Shown: positions 32,890 through 44,984, counted from the stretch's first letter. The stretch: 64,000 bases of DNA from Diphasiastrum complanatum (GCA_029204225.1 CM055109.1:566958-630957); one strand, 5' to 3'. Numbers and translations are program-made. Notes: generated by a model from the letters alone, not told the origin.

Positions 32890-33480
32890 AAGAGTATGTC
32901 CTAAGGATAAAATCCTTGAATAAAGAATTGGGATCTATAGGAGAGAAGATCCAAGATAATGAACTAGTACAAGTAATTTTGAATGGATTAGGAGATGAGT
33001 TCTCTAATCTAGTTCAATATTTTGCTATTCAAGATCAACTTCCATCAATTGAAAAATTGCATAATGTTCTTGTGGCCGAGGAGAGTAGGATTCTACACCT
33101 CAAGACAAGAATGGGGTCCTTATCACTACATAATGGTGATGAGAAAGCAAACTTCACATCTAAAGGCAAGAAGAAGTCTCATCCTTTCAAGAAGATCCAA
33201 GGCAAGGAGGCCGAGGCAAAGGATGGAGCATCTACCTCCAAAGGGAAGCAAAAGAACAAAGCAAAGTTGAAGTGTTTCTTTTGTGGGAAGAAAGGACACT
33301 TTTCTTTCGAATGCTATAAGAAGAAGATTGCACAAGGGAATGAAGATCAAGGCAATCTTGCACAAGGGGAGGAGGAAGAGGATGGCTTCAACACATCCTT
33401 GATGGTAGCATCTACACCAACATCAAGCCAAGAGACATGGTGGATTGATAGTGGGGCAATACAGAAAAAGAACCTTCGTC
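32890..33480 (+). pseudogene. copia gag fragment with CCHC zinc knuckle and protease start
   Basis: From ELGSIGEKIQDNELVQVILN and GLGDEFSNLVQYFAIQDQLP (UBN2 Gag) through a Lys-rich linker to an intact knuckle CFFCGKKGHFSFEC (33,276-33,317) and the first protease residues TWWIDSGA (near 33,440). It then runs into leader-type DNA. No LTR, integrase or RT accompanies it. The upstream end is degenerate at 32,840-32,890. Confidence 0.8.
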
Positions 33481-33679
33481 CGATTCACTGTGCATAGGTG
33501 TGATTCAGATCTATCTACTGCCAAGTTGGCAAAGAATAATATCAGAAATAAAAGGTTTCTTAGAGGATCAGTTGTCATATTGTCATATTTTTGTCAAAAA
33601 AGTATTATTCTTGATTCTTCGCCAAAACCTTTATCGAGTTTTCAAATTATTCTATTTATAGTCATTTATTATTTTTGAG

Positions 33680-34195
33680 TTCGGCGAACATTCATTTTAT
33701 CCGGATCATAGAAAAGCTCTATTTTTATCCTTGTGCCCAAACTACAAAAATTGTGCTTTTATGTGCTAGGAACCTTTGCCGGTTTTACCCTAGCTATATA
33801 TGTGTCAGATTCTCAGTCTGAGAGTTCGGCGAAGGTTAGTTCCATAGAATTTGTTAAAAAAGCCTGATCAGAGAGTTTTTTTAATCAAAAATAGCACTAC
33901 TGAACCTTCGCCGAGTTAACCTTCGCCTAAGGAACCTTTGCCAATTCTATTTTTAGATTCTGATTTTCCAGATCAAATCTCTGTCAAATTTTGAGTCAAA
34001 TTTGATTCAGTCTGATTTTGATTCTGAGAATTTTTTCATTTTGAGAAGTATCGATCGGTTGATCTTATAATCTTTTTCACAATATAGGAATCTGATTCTC
34101 GTCAAGTGGAAGAGATCTAGCAGATCTGATCTGAGATAGTTTCTGGTTGAAAATCTAGATCCAATCTCATTGTCTGCTTGATCTAATCTATAATA
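33680..34195 (+). repeat. Leader region of the gypsy element
   Basis: Contains GTTCGGCGAAGGTTAGTTCC (about 33,823) and the opposing GAACCTTCGCCGAG (33,903), then AACCTTCGCC and AACCTTTGCC: the same kind of inverted motif as at 30,940-31,800. It leads directly into gag. Confidence 0.5.
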
Positions 34196-34651
34196 ATGGC
34201 AGCCCTTGGAGGTGCTCCTCAGGAAGTCAATCCAATTATTGTTAGGAGAGCACCCCATTTGGATCTACCCAAATACAATGGATTAACAGATCCAGTTAGA
34301 TTTCTTCAAATCTATTCTGAATCTTGTGAAGTCTATGACGAAGTTTTTCCCTAGGATAAACTTAGGCTATTTCCAATGGCCTTAACAGGTGCAGCATAAG
34401 ATTGGTACTATAATCAAGATGAGACGGAGCGTACATATTGAGAGACTGTCAAACGAGCCCTTATCACACGGTTCAAACCTCAAAAGTTTAAGGAATACCC
34501 TTTCCTACTTTTAAGTAGAATTAAAATGGGAAAGCGAAAAATTGTTCGAGATTACATTGAACGGGTAAAACGCCTCAGATCTGAGTGCGAACTTGAGCTA
34601 ATTAATGAAAATGCCATGATTTTGTGTTAGGTCTACCTAAAAGGATCAGAC
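34196..34651 (+). pseudogene. Gypsy I gag, first part
   Basis: MAALGGAPQEVNPIIVRRAP, LPKYNGLTDPVRFLQIYSES, MALTGAA-stop-DWYYN, ALITRFKPQKFKEYPF and KIVRDYIERVKRLRSECE form a retrotransposon Gag domain. The frame continues beyond copia K at 38,464 when K and one CAGAC are ignored. Confidence 0.8.
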
Positions 34652-35308
34652 TGTTAGAAATGGTGAACTCCTGCAACTTTGCCGCGACGCGAAACTAAAC
34701 GAAGGTCGAACGAAAGAAAAAGAAAATCCAGGACCAGAAAGACAAAGACACGAAACGAAACAAAAAAAATGAAAGAAAATCTTTTGCACTGCCAACTGGA
34801 AAGCTCAACGGGCATGGAGATTTGAACTTCACACTCAGCCGAAAATTTAGCAATAACGGAGAGTAACTGATTAGTTGATTAGCATTAACTACTCTTGTAA
34901 TTATCTGTTTAGCTATCTTGTAAACTCCACACAGTGGAGATATAAACCATTTTTCTAGATCAAAACACACACAAAAAATGTGCATGAGTAGAGCAGAAAA
35001 GAAAAAGAATAGAAACAAAATAGCTGTGCATGAAAGTCTACCAACGAGCAGAACACAACGAAAGAGTAGAGCGTCAGGCCGTCAACGAGCGAGACACTGA
35101 CCGTCTCTCTCTAAAAAATTAAACTTATAATTTGATTGATCTATTTTGTGCATCTCCTTGTCTTTCGCCATCTTGATTGCTAGAACGAAATCTGTCCTGT
35201 GATCTGTAGTCGCGTGTCTAGGTTCCTGCAGGCTTCCGCACAAAAGAAAATTCTAAAAAAATGAAAACTTTCGCAAATCACAGGCGACAGAGAAGCCCAT
35301 TCGCGACA
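34652..35308 (+). repeat. 5' LTR of copia K
   Basis: TGTTAGAAATGGTGAACTCC to GCGACA. Matches 37,710-38,458 throughout except for one internal deletion. Confidence 0.9.
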
Positions 35309-35320
35309 TGGTATCAGAGC
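35309..35320 (+). other. Primer-binding site of copia K
   Basis: TGGTATCAGAGC abutting the LTR end. Confidence 0.9.
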
Positions 35321-35372
35321 CAACATGTTATCACTGCTGACATCTGAACACTGATTTTCTAGACAACACAAT

Positions 35373-36275
35373 ATGGCTACAACGATCCAGACAAGAGTAG
35401 CAATCAGCCTTGATGGCGCAAACTACAGAATCTAGAAATTCAAAATCAAAACACTTCTGAAGGGCGAAGACATCTGGTCAGTGACCGAACTCTCAGAGGT
35501 GCAACCTCCAGAGGGAGACCCGAGGAGAGCTGAATGGATAAAAAAGGATGAGCGTGTAATGGCGATCATTGTTTGGTCCATCAACAAAGAACTACTCATG
35601 CAAATTGATGACTGCGAAAGTAGCCATGCAGCATGGGAAAGATTAAAACAGAAGTACGAAGTGAGGACTGTAGCTTCAATGATGCATCTTCACAATCAGC
35701 TACAATTCATACGATTGGATGGCAACTAGTTAGATCAGCACGTTGAGAAGATCAGAACGATATTTACTCAACTCGCTGCATCAGGATAGGAGCACCAGGT
35801 CCCAGCACCACAACAACTAATGTACTTCATAAAGTCTCTACCGACGTCCTATCAGCCATTGAGAATGCTCATACTGAGTCTACTAGATATGACATTCGAC
35901 AAAGTGATCAGTCTTGTTGCTAATGAGAGACTGACAAGGGACGAAGGAGAAAGAAGCAGTGATCAAGAGAAAGCTCTCTTCACGAAAGGAAAGAACAAGA
36001 ACAAGAACAAACCCAGATTCGACAAGACGAAGTCCTCGAATCAACAATCTTCTTCCTGTGATCACTGTACAGCCAACAAATGCTGGCTCAATCTAGCAAT
36101 ACCTTGCATGCACTGCAAGAAGAAGGGGCACTCTACATACGATTGTAGATTCAACCCAAAAAAAAAAAAAAACAAAGCTGAAAAGGCAAATGTTGCAGAG
36201 TCATCCAAGGATGCAGATAGAGGTCATGAAGCCTTCACAATACTTGATGAAGCTTTGAAGAGCTACACCGAATAA
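35373..36275 (+). pseudogene. copia K gag
   Basis: MATTIQTRVAISLDGANYRI-stop-KFKI: the Trp codon is TAG at 35,433-35,435. It then continues in one frame with VTELSEVQPPEGDPRRAEW, MAIIVWSINKELLMQID, AAWERLKQKYEVRTVASMM and YFIKSLPTSYQPLRMLIL, a basic stretch and an intact zinc knuckle CMHCKKKGHSTYDC (about 36,106-36,147). Further stops lie near 35,729 and 35,788. The frame ends at TAA 36,273. Confidence 0.85.
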
Positions 36276-36880
36276 GACTATGATGTAGTCATTGATTTAG
36301 GAGCAATATCACACATCACTTGCAACATAAAAATCTTGATCGACTTCAGAGAACTCGAAAACAACAGAGCAGTGATTCTAAGTGATGAGAGTAGACACGA
36401 TGTCAAAGACATCGAGACTCTACAGTTGCGAACACTGTCAGGTCAAGCAGAGTTGCCAGGAACACTCTACGTGCCTTCACTCAGAAAAGATCTGCTATTA
36501 GTCTCTAAGATGGCAGATCTTGGAATTCGAATTTTATTTGATGGCAATACATGCCGCATGATCGAGAAAATGACAAACAAGTTGCTGACGGTCGGATGCA
36601 GAGAAGGAAACCTCTACTAGGCCAAGATAATCAGCAATTTTGATAGCATATTAAATGCATCAGAGAATGAAGATCAGCTCTAGCATAGGAGAATGTATCA
36701 TCTGAACATGAGGAGCTTGTATGACATGTGCAAGAAAGACATAGTCACAGGTCTCAAGATATCAAGACCCGATACTGAGTTCTGCGAAGCTTGTCAGAAA
36801 GGCAAACAACATCGAAATCCATTCACACATGAGGGAAAAAGAGCCAAAGAAGTTCTTGAGCTCATCCACTCTGATGCAGT
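36276..36880 (+). pseudogene. copia K protease and GAG-pre-integrase
   Basis: The active site reads VIDLGAISHITC (usually DSGA), then TLYVPSLRKDLLLVSKMADL. The pre-integrase starts L-stop-HRRMYHLNMRSLYDM, with TGG to TAG at 36,681-36,683, then FCEACQKGKQHRNPFTHEGK and VLELIHSDA, where the integrase is cut off near 36,880. Confidence 0.85.
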
Positions 36881-37709
36881 ACCACATGATGGACTGCAAA
36901 AAAAAAAAGGCCACACCAATGATAGTTGGAGCCAAGCTGACAAAGCAGGATTACACGAAAACAAAAGAAGAAAAACAGAAGAAGAAAAATAGAAGATGGA
37001 AGGTATACCCTACCAAAACCTAATCGGTAGTCTAATGTACCTTACAATTTGTACCAGACCCGATCTAGCCTTTTCTGTTTATGCTTTAAGCCAATTCTCT
37101 TCCAATCCTAGCATGGCACATTGGCAAATGGCAAAACGAATCCTACAATATCTGAAGGGTACCCAAAATATGGGATTAACCTACAGAGTAGAAAATGAAA
37201 GAAGAGAATTCGAGCTACACCACTACAGTGATGCAAGCTGGGCGAGCTGCAAAGATGATAGCAAGTCCATAACTGGAGGATGTTCACTAGCGGGCCAGCA
37301 ATCAACTGGAATATGCAAAAATCAAACCTTGGTAGCTCAATCTTCTTGCGAAGCTGAGTACGTTGCAGCTTCAAAGGTGGCGAACGAGGTAGTGTGGTGG
37401 TAGTGTGGTTGCAGATGATGCTGGAGGCAGTTGGGATACCGCAAGGAGGACCATGCACGATGATGATGGACTCTCAAAGTGCCATCTATCTGTCCCAGGA
37501 ACCTGTCTTCCATTCCAAGACAAAACACATACCTCTGAAGTACCATCACATTCGAGATTTGATCTCAAAAGGAGAGCTCCAGGTGCAGTACATAAAATCT
37601 GAAGACATGATTGCAGATATGCTCACGAAGCCGTCCGACAAGCCACTCTTCGCAAAGCAAAGAAAGGCAATTGGATTAAACGTGCAAAGTTGCAAGGTTC
37701 AAGAGGGAG
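36881..37709 (+). pseudogene. copia K end of RT and RNase H
   Basis: Begins in the RT tail (MDCKKKKATPMIVGAKLTKQ). RNase H follows: YQNLIGSLMYLTICTRPDLA, MAHWQMAKRILQYLKGTQ, HHYSDASWASCKDDSKSITG and QTLVAQSSCEAEYVAASKVA. A frameshift near 37,395 leads to MMMDSQSAIYLSQEPVFHSK, TKHIPLKYHHIRDLIS and SEDMIADMLTKP. It ends at the purine tract AAGAGGGAG before the 3' LTR. Confidence 0.85.
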
Positions 37710-38458
37710 TGTCAGAAATGGTGAACTCCTACAACTTTGCCGCGACGCGAAACGAAACGACACGAAGCGAAGGTCGAACGGTGAACAATTCGCAAAAGTC
37801 AACGTATGTTGAAAATTCTAAGACACGAAGCGAAGCAAAACTCGAAGGTCAAATGATTTGCGAAAGTCAAACATGCCTCCAGGACCAAAAAGACAAAGAC
37901 ATAAAACGAAATGAAAGAAACAAAAAAAATCTTTCGTGTTGTCAGCTGGTAGCTCAACGAGCGTGGAGATTTGAACTTCACGCTTAGCCAAAACAATTAG
38001 CAATAACGAAAAGTAAATGATTAGTTGATTAGCGTTAACTACTCTTGTGATTCTCTGTTTAGCTATCTTGTAAGATCCACACAATGGAGATATAAACCAT
38101 TTTTCTGGATCAAAACACACACAAAGAATGTGCGTGATTACAACAGAAAAGAAAAAGAATAGAAACAAAATAGTTGTGCATGAAAGTCTGCCAACGAGCA
38201 GATTACAGCGAAAGAGCAAAGTGTCAGGCCACCAACAAGCGAGACACTGACCATCTAGCTCTAAAAAATTAAACTTATAATTTGATTGCTCTATTTTGTG
38301 CATCTCCTTGTCTTTCGCCATCTTGATTGCTAGAATGAAATCTGTTCTATGATCTGTAGTCACGTGTCTAGGTTCATGCAGGCTTCCGCACAAAAGAAAA
38401 TTCAAAAGAAACAAAAATGTTCGCAAATCACAGGTGACAGAGAAGCCCGTTCGCGACA
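37710..38458 (+). repeat. 3' LTR of copia K
   Basis: TGTCAGAAATGGTGAACTCC to GCGACA, followed by the CAGAC target duplication. Confidence 0.9.
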
Positions 38459-38463
38459 CAGAC

Positions 38464-40145
38464 GTGAGCTGAAGCGCCATAATGAGTATGCAATTTTGCA
38501 AAAAACTATGGATGATGCAATTCGGGAGGAGGATGAAGATTCAGATGATGAGCCAAATATCAATATGTTGCCTCATACAACAGGGCAGACCACTACGACA
38601 TCCACCACTATTGCATCAACGAATGTCAATGCTATTGCAGAGATGATGCTCAATGAGTTTGAGAAACTTGGGAAGAACCAACAGAAACAGACGAAAAAGT
38701 TGCAATCGTAATTTGATGAGAAGATCAAAGCATTGGAGGATTTCCATGGACAAGCGAACAAGGAACCTGAGAAGTTTGCAAAGGCTTTTCCTACCAGGGA
38801 AAATGTCTGGTGTTCTATTTGTACGGGAAATCACACAGTGAATGAGTGTCCTCAATTGAAAAAATGAATGGAAATCAGTATATGCCATTTGTGCAATTTT
38901 CTTGATCATGAGATTGCCTTTTGCAACTTCAATCCTCGGATTATTCAGCAATGGTATGCCCAGATGGAATATCGAGAACCACTTTATGGAGGAAATCCAG
39001 CAGCTAGACCTCGTCAATCTGCTTTTGGATATCCAGAACGATTAGCCTTACTTGTCCCACCAAAGCACCCCATTCCTCTTGCTAATTCGATGAAACCAAA
39101 ACCTTATAGAGCTATCGAACAATGGAATTATAGTAATGATCATGAAGGTGGATCTTCAGAACAGTATGCTATTTATGCTGCCACGCAACAACAGGCATCT
39201 AGAAACTGGACCAGAGCACCACTTGGATGCTTTGCATGTGGAGAAAATCACAAAGTTGCAGAATGTCCAAACAAAGGCAAATTTGTACCATTCTGTCATG
39301 ATTGTGGTTATAGTTATTGCTACAAGGAGTGTCCAGCAAGACCAAAGCCACCACTGGCTATAGCTCCTGTAAATTTTATAACAATCAAGCAAAGGCCAGC
39401 AGTTCAGAATGAACCAACTGTACCCTTGCTAGTGGTTACCAGAGCACAAAAGCAAAAAGAACCTGTAGCAGTTCTAGTACCTGCTGATTCTATACCATTG
39501 ACTGATATACCAACAACATCTGGAATCTATCCAAATCTTCATGCAGAAAAAAAAAGATATCAGGATATGAGGCAGTGGATTAAACATTTGCAAGAGGAAG
39601 AGGAGCTTGAAGATGCTAAAGCAACAACCGAAGTTCGCTCTTCACCAGTGCAATCACCAAACAATCCACGTACATACATGAATGTTCACTTGCATCATCA
39701 TGAAGAACCCTTCAAGATGACTGAACCGGAAGCACCACAAACAAAACTGCTCATGAATATTTTGTCTAGTAAGATTAATATTTCATTGGGAGAGTTCCTG
39801 AAGTTGGTGCCAAAAGCAAAAGAAGTATTAGCGCAAAAGTTAACTCAAGCTGAACCAGAAGTCCATCAAGAGCCATTTTTTTGTGCCGGATTTGAAGAAT
39901 CTAATGAAGTACTCCATGTCGAAGCAGCTTGGGAAAGTGAACAAAAAAACATCACCCTGCCAATACAGCATAGACAATTTTCTAAAGAAGCAGTCGTGAT
40001 AGATGGCGGTTCGGGAGTTAACCTGATTTCTACAAAGCTATGTGCAAAGTGGGGCCTTACAAAGATAAAGCCTGCAGTTTTTTCCATTAAGCTGGCTGAT
40101 CAAACGACAGTTCGAAACGACAGTTCGTCCACGAGAAATAGTTGA
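38464..40145 (+). pseudogene. Gypsy I gag C-terminus and aspartic protease
   Basis: Resumes Gag: HNEYAILQKTMDDAIREEDE, then zinc-finger-like CSICTGNHTVNEC (about 38,815), a stop, CHLCNFLDHEIAFC (38,886) and CFACGENHKVAEC (39,230), then CHDCGYSYCYKEC. A Pro-rich linker leads to the protease (EAVVIDGGSGVNLISTKLCA, about 39,995), the D-G-G-S-G form common in plant gypsy elements. The frame is open from 38,868 to 40,145, the longest open stretch in the window (425 codons), then breaks. Confidence 0.85.
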
Positions 40146-40279
40146 AGATATACATGTTAGAATTGCTAGAGTACAGTTTGTCATTACTTTCGTAGTAATG
40201 GACTTACTTAGAAGCACCAAATGTCTACCGAGTCCTATTGGGACGCCCATGGTTACGAGTTGCGCAAGTAATTCATAAC

Positions 40280-41185
40280 TGGGGTACCGAAAAAATCACT
40301 TTTGAAAATCGTGAACGTGCAATCAAGGTTGATCTTGTAAAGAGGATGATGATTCATCAACAACAGATCATACTTGTGACCGACCAATAAAGAATTGGGG
40401 AGTTTATTACAACTCTCAAACCGATACTATCAACTGGAATCAAGCCCTTGCAATGATTGACTGTACAACATGTTATATGTGTCAACAAGATAATCAATCT
40501 GATTTGAGCGAGATTTCATTATTGGATCGAACTTTGGATACAACGATCACTTTTCCATTGAATGTGCTGAATGTAGCTTGGATATCAACGGAGCCTATAG
40601 CAGAACCGATTGAAGATGAACTCATTCCTGTGAGTCATGCCTTGACTTATGATTGCAATGCAGAACTTACTGATGAGCAGATTCTAAATCATATAGATCC
40701 GACCAGATTTGGAGTGCATAATATTTATGTTGAACCAACAATAAAACCGCCAAAACTTAGTTATATTGAAGGAAGACTAGATCACAGGTTCAATGACGAA
40801 GAAATAAGCCAAGTAACATTATCATACGGTCCTGAAATGGAAAAATCCTCCTCAAGAAGTTGATTCAAAGAATGTGCGACCCTTACTGGATAAAGACAAA
40901 GGAAAAGTTGATGAAGATTCTGCAAGTCAGAGTTCTAGCAAGACATCATCATCTAGGAAGTCTTCACCTTTGAAGAAGAGTTTATTTTCTCGAAAGTCAT
41001 TGCCTCCACGATCGATTCCTACTAAGAAGGCTAAGCGAAGATCCAAGACAAATCCTTTTGACAAAGAACAAGTAGATGAAGTTCAGCATGAAATGCCTGA
41101 GTATTTTAAACGATATACACTGGATGATGTGGTTATCATGTTACCAAAAGCACATCGTGAAATCAAAGAACACGTGCCCGGATAG
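40280..41185 (+). pseudogene. Gypsy I protease-RT linker
   Basis: Two open stretches (40,453-40,863 and 40,874-41,185) give an acidic segment (SHALTYDCNAELTDEQILNH, NIYVEPTIKPPKLSYIEGRL) and a Ser/Lys-rich segment ending YFKRYTLDDVVIMLPKAHRE. They show no domain I can name and lie where gypsy elements carry a variable region before RT. Confidence 0.6.
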
Positions 41186-42220
41186 AAAGATGTTTATGAT
41201 GGCCCAGCTCAGACACAGCCTATGAATCTTGCTGAACCAAGAGAACCAAAAAAGATTGTACAAGTTGGATCACAACTTAATCCTGACCAGTTTCAAGCGC
41301 TATGAACGATACTGATTAAGTATCAAGATTGCTTTGCATGGACTTATCAAGATCTCAAGGGCATTCCGACGTCAGTTATTGAACACACCATACCTTTAAT
41401 ACCTGATGTAGTTCCAAAGATTACAAAGTTCTATTGTTGTAATCCTAATGTTGCGGATCTGATAAAGAAAGAGCTTCAGAGACTGCTTGACACCGATTTC
41501 ATTTATGAAATCGAACATACCAAATGGATTTCACCAATTGTCATTGTTCCTAAGAAGAATGGAAAATTGAAAATTCGTGTGAATCTCAAAGCCAACACCG
41601 ATATTGCGTTCTCCAGATTGGATGATTGAGTTTCATGTTCACACTGATGTCTCAAAATATGCAATTGGATCAGTTTTGACGCAACCAGGTGAATATAAGA
41701 AGGACTATCCAATACGATTTGCAAGTAGACAACTTACAGATCTAGAGAAAAATTATTCCACAACAGAACGTGAAGCATTAGCCATGATTTTTTTTGTATG
41801 AAAATTTCGACATTACCTCATGGAAACGCAATTTGCATTTTATATGGATCACCAGCCATTACTTTACTTAGTAAACAAGACATGCAATACTGGATGTATT
41901 GCAAGATGGTTACTGTTAGTGACTGAATTTGACTTTCGAATTGTGGCTCGTAAGGGAAAGCAACATTATCTAGCTGACCATGTTTCGCGAATTGAATCCG
42001 CATCAGTTAATACTAAAGTGGATGATGAATTACCAGATGCTGCATTATTCTATGTAGAGGCAATACCTGAGTGGGTAGCGGATATTGTTGAGTATCTAAT
42101 GCTAGGACAACCGAATGACTCCTTGACAAAAATACAAAAGAGACCATTGATAAATAAGGCTCAACCTTATCAATTGATTGCAGGACAATTGTATCTTCGT
42201 GGATCGGACAATATTCGGTA
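41186..42220 (+). pseudogene. Gypsy I RT fragment and RNase H (RT catalytic core deleted)
   Basis: The RT start is recognisable (YQDCFAWTYQDLKGIPTSVI, LIKKELQRLLDTDFIYEIEH, WISPIVIVPKKNGKLKIRVN, to 41,590). It then jumps at about 41,600 straight to RNase H (EFHVHTDVSKYAIGSVLTQP, IRFASRQLTDLEKNYSTTER, MDHQPLLYLVNKT, IVARKGKQHYLADHVSRIES). The intervening roughly 250 residues, including the YxDD active site, are missing. Stops are at about 41,304, 41,627 and 41,799. Confidence 0.85.
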
Positions 42221-43270
42221 GATGTGTCTTACTGCATGAAATCTTAAATTTAATCATGTTTTCACATGATGTCATGGGCAGAGGGCACTTCTCTACAGAT
42301 ATTCGCAAACTTTTGCAATCAGGTTGTTGGTGGCCTACGCTTCATAAGGACACAAAAAATTATATTCAGACATGTGATGTTTGCCAACAAGCACGACGAC
42401 CTACTAGACAAAAGGACTGGATTATGTTGGTCCTATTCATCCTGCCGCGCGAGGATTTCAAGCCCGATACATTATCGTAGCAACTGATTATATGACCAAG
42501 TGGGTTGAAGCCAAAGCTGTCAAAGTTGCTGATGCGAAATCTACAAGCAAGTTTCTTTATGAAACTATCAAGATCAGATTTGGATGTCTGATCCAGATTG
42601 TCAATGACTAGGGTACACACTTTGTTAACTAAACGATAAAGTGTTTACTGGAAGATTTTTTTGTTATACACAAATTTAGTACTCCATATTATCCCAGAGG
42701 GAATGGCCAAGCTGAATCTTTCAATAAGATTCTCTGCACTATTATGACAAAAACAGTTGAAGCGAGTCGGTCTGATTGGGAACATAATCTGCATGCAGCA
42801 TTATGGGCATTCAGAACCGCTTACAAGAGTAGTACAAATCAAACACCCTTTCAACTTGTTTATGGTCAAGATGCTATCATGCCAATTGAATTTTTAATAC
42901 CATCTTTATGCATAGCAGCAACAGAGTGGTTAAATGATGATAAGTCTCTACAACTGCGTCATGAAGCTTTGCACAGATTGTGTGAAATAAGATTGATGGC
43001 AGTGCGTTAGTAGTAGAGAAAGTCTGTCGTAAGGCATGGCACGATCGTCGTTTACACAAAAAGGATCTGAAAGAAGGAGATCTCGTAGTGATGTACAAAA
43101 CCAAGCTGATCAAGGGAAAATTGAAGTTTACCGGTGAAGGCCCATATAAAGTAAAGGAAATCCTAAACTATGAAGCGGTAATTCTTGAACACTGTAGGCT
43201 GATATTCCAAAGAATATTCTAGCCTTCCTGCAGAACACCTTTAGAAATACAAGCAGGATACGATTTAAAC
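42221..43270 (+). pseudogene. Gypsy I integrase (broken)
   Basis: The HHCC zinc-binding region (GHFSTDIRKLLQSGCWWPTL, YIQTCDVCQQARRP) precedes the core: YIIVATDYMTKWVEAKAVKV (first Asp), VND-stop-GTHFVN (TAG at 42,609-42,611; second Asp kept), PYYPRGNGQAESFNKIL (Glu), then LHAALWAFRTAYKSSTNQTP and FQLVYGQDAIMPIEF. Frame changes near 42,300, 42,440 and 43,010 prevent translation. Confidence 0.85.
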
Positions 43271-43427
43271 GTAGAACTTGCCCATCAAGTTTAGGCTTTT
43301 ACTTTATACGTAATGGCTTAAGATATTCAGTTCTAAGTTTAAACTGCCATGGGTACTGCACATAGATATGTAGTTTCCAGTTATTTCAAGTTATGTAAAA
43401 GTTAGTCACAAAGGTCCATTGGGGGTT

Positions 43428-43991
43428 TGTCCCATGGCACCAGTGTGATCCAAAGTTAACTTAGTCTATGTGGCTTATTTGTCCCACAGTGCATTTCTGT
43501 AAGTGACCACCACTCCAAGTATAAATAGGAGTGGAAGAGTCTATTTTCGAGAAGAACCTCATTTGCAATACAGGCCTATCTTTCTCTCCGAGTGTTCTCC
43601 CTTGTGTGGTTTCATGTACTGTGTTACTTCACATTGTATTGTATATTATTCATCTGGCAACAGGTTAAGTTAATCTAGGCCCTCCATTCTCTAGTAGGGT
43701 AAGCCTTAGAAGAGGAGATTTTAGGTTCAGCCATCATTGAATTAGGTTAAGCCGTCATTTGAGTCAGTTCCTAAGTAGAGAAATGAGAGAAGAGTGGATC
43801 TTGCCCGAAATACTCACCCACTCATTGTAGATCTTCTCATCCTTCAACCTCTTGGTTAGTTGGAAGCCATAGCCATTGGTTGGGAAAGCCACAATGCCTA
43901 GTCGGAGCCATAACGTGTTCTAGTTGGGAGTCCGTCATAGCACTCGTTAGTTGGAGCCATAGCCAGAGTTGAGGGATGCGAACAGCCAACA
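43428..43991 (+). repeat. LTR at the gypsy I / element J boundary
   Basis: Begins TGTCCCATGG after the purine-rich CATTGGGGGTT and ends GCCAACA at the primer-binding site. It has a TATA-like TATAAATAG near 43,519. Only one copy is present in the window. Confidence 0.65.
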
Positions 43992-44006
43992 TTGGCGCCG
44001 TTGCCG
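43992..44006 (+). other. Gypsy-type primer-binding site
   Basis: TTGGCGCCGTTGCCG, the form found in several plant gypsy lineages, immediately after the LTR. It shows that an element continues to the right. Confidence 0.7.
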
Positions 44007-44984
44007 CTCTGTTCTAGTTTTCCCTACGTTCTTCAAGTTCTTTCTTGCTATTTTTGCTTGTTGCTTTGCATCCTACTTGCTTTTAGCTTTTTTTTTTTGC
44101 TGTTCGCATCTGCTTTTATCATCTTTGCTAAGTTTTTAGGGTTTTTCACTTTTTAGTGGTTGTTTTTTCATCCTTCTTTAGCCATCATTTTTGGGCCCTT
44201 CTTCATGTATTTGGTCTTGCTTTGCGATGCACAAAAGCTTGGAGACACGCATTTTTGAAGCAGTTTGAGGCACACGTTTTTGAAGGAGCATTGAGCAGCT
44301 CGTTTTATGAGACTTTTGGAGCGCGCATCAAAGAGCACCGATGGAGCAATGCATTTTTCTCAACATATCGGATTTTAGTGAGTCCGTGAAGATAGTAGCA
44401 GTATCTGGATCTTTCACAAAAGCAGCTTTATTGCACAGCCTTCCAACGATGGAGGTTTGAACTTGGATAGCTGTGATCAACATCAAATCTGCAGTGTTTT
44501 CCATCTGCAGCTCACAGAAGCCAGCGTTTTCCATCTGTAGCCCACAGAAGCTCTTCATCAGCGTTTTTCCATCCTCGTTTTTCATCATTTTTCCATCAGC
44601 GTTTTTCAGTCGTTTCAGTTGCCATCAACATCGTTTTCAACTACCATCAGCCGTTTTTCAGAGATTTGTTTCAATGTTTTTAATAGAAGTATTTTTTAGA
44701 GGTGTTCCTGCAGCGAGCTCAGGGTTTTTGTGTTTATCAGCTGCATCCAGCAGTGTTCTCAGCAGGAGGAGGGCACCAAACCTCGGATCAGTGGCATACA
44801 TGATGGATGTAATTGCCCATTAATCCATCTACTCTCCTACCGCCTTTTTGCCTCAAATTCTTTAAAGCCAAGCAATAGTTTCTACGCAGTTCCTTGTTGT
44901 TTGAACATCAATGAGCCCCATCTAGCCCCAGATCACCTCAGTTTCTACTTATTTGTTTGCATCCTCCAATCCTTTGCGAGTCAT

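Larger units (their letters stand above)
34652..38458 (+). mobile_element. Ty1/copia element K, both LTRs, internal deletion
   Basis: Flanked by CAGAC at 34,647-34,651 and 38,459-38,463. LTRs are 657 and 749 bp; the 5' copy lacks about 90 bp. Gag, protease and GAG-pre-integrase are present. Most of the integrase and the catalytic part of RT are deleted at about 36,880. RNase H remains. It depends on other elements for movement and is itself broken. Confidence 0.9.
34196..43991 (+). mobile_element. Ty3/gypsy retrotransposon I, interrupted by copia K
   Basis: Gag, protease, RT/RNase H and integrase occur in gypsy order (integrase last), ending at an LTR (43,428-43,991). The catalytic part of RT is missing and every domain has stops. 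The 5' LTR is not identified. Because a primer-binding site follows the terminal LTR, that LTR may also begin the next element. Confidence 0.8.

Noticed and set aside
38868-40145. Long 425-codon open frame as a host gene
   Set aside because: Zinc fingers, the D-G-G-S-G protease motif and the context make it gypsy Gag-protease.
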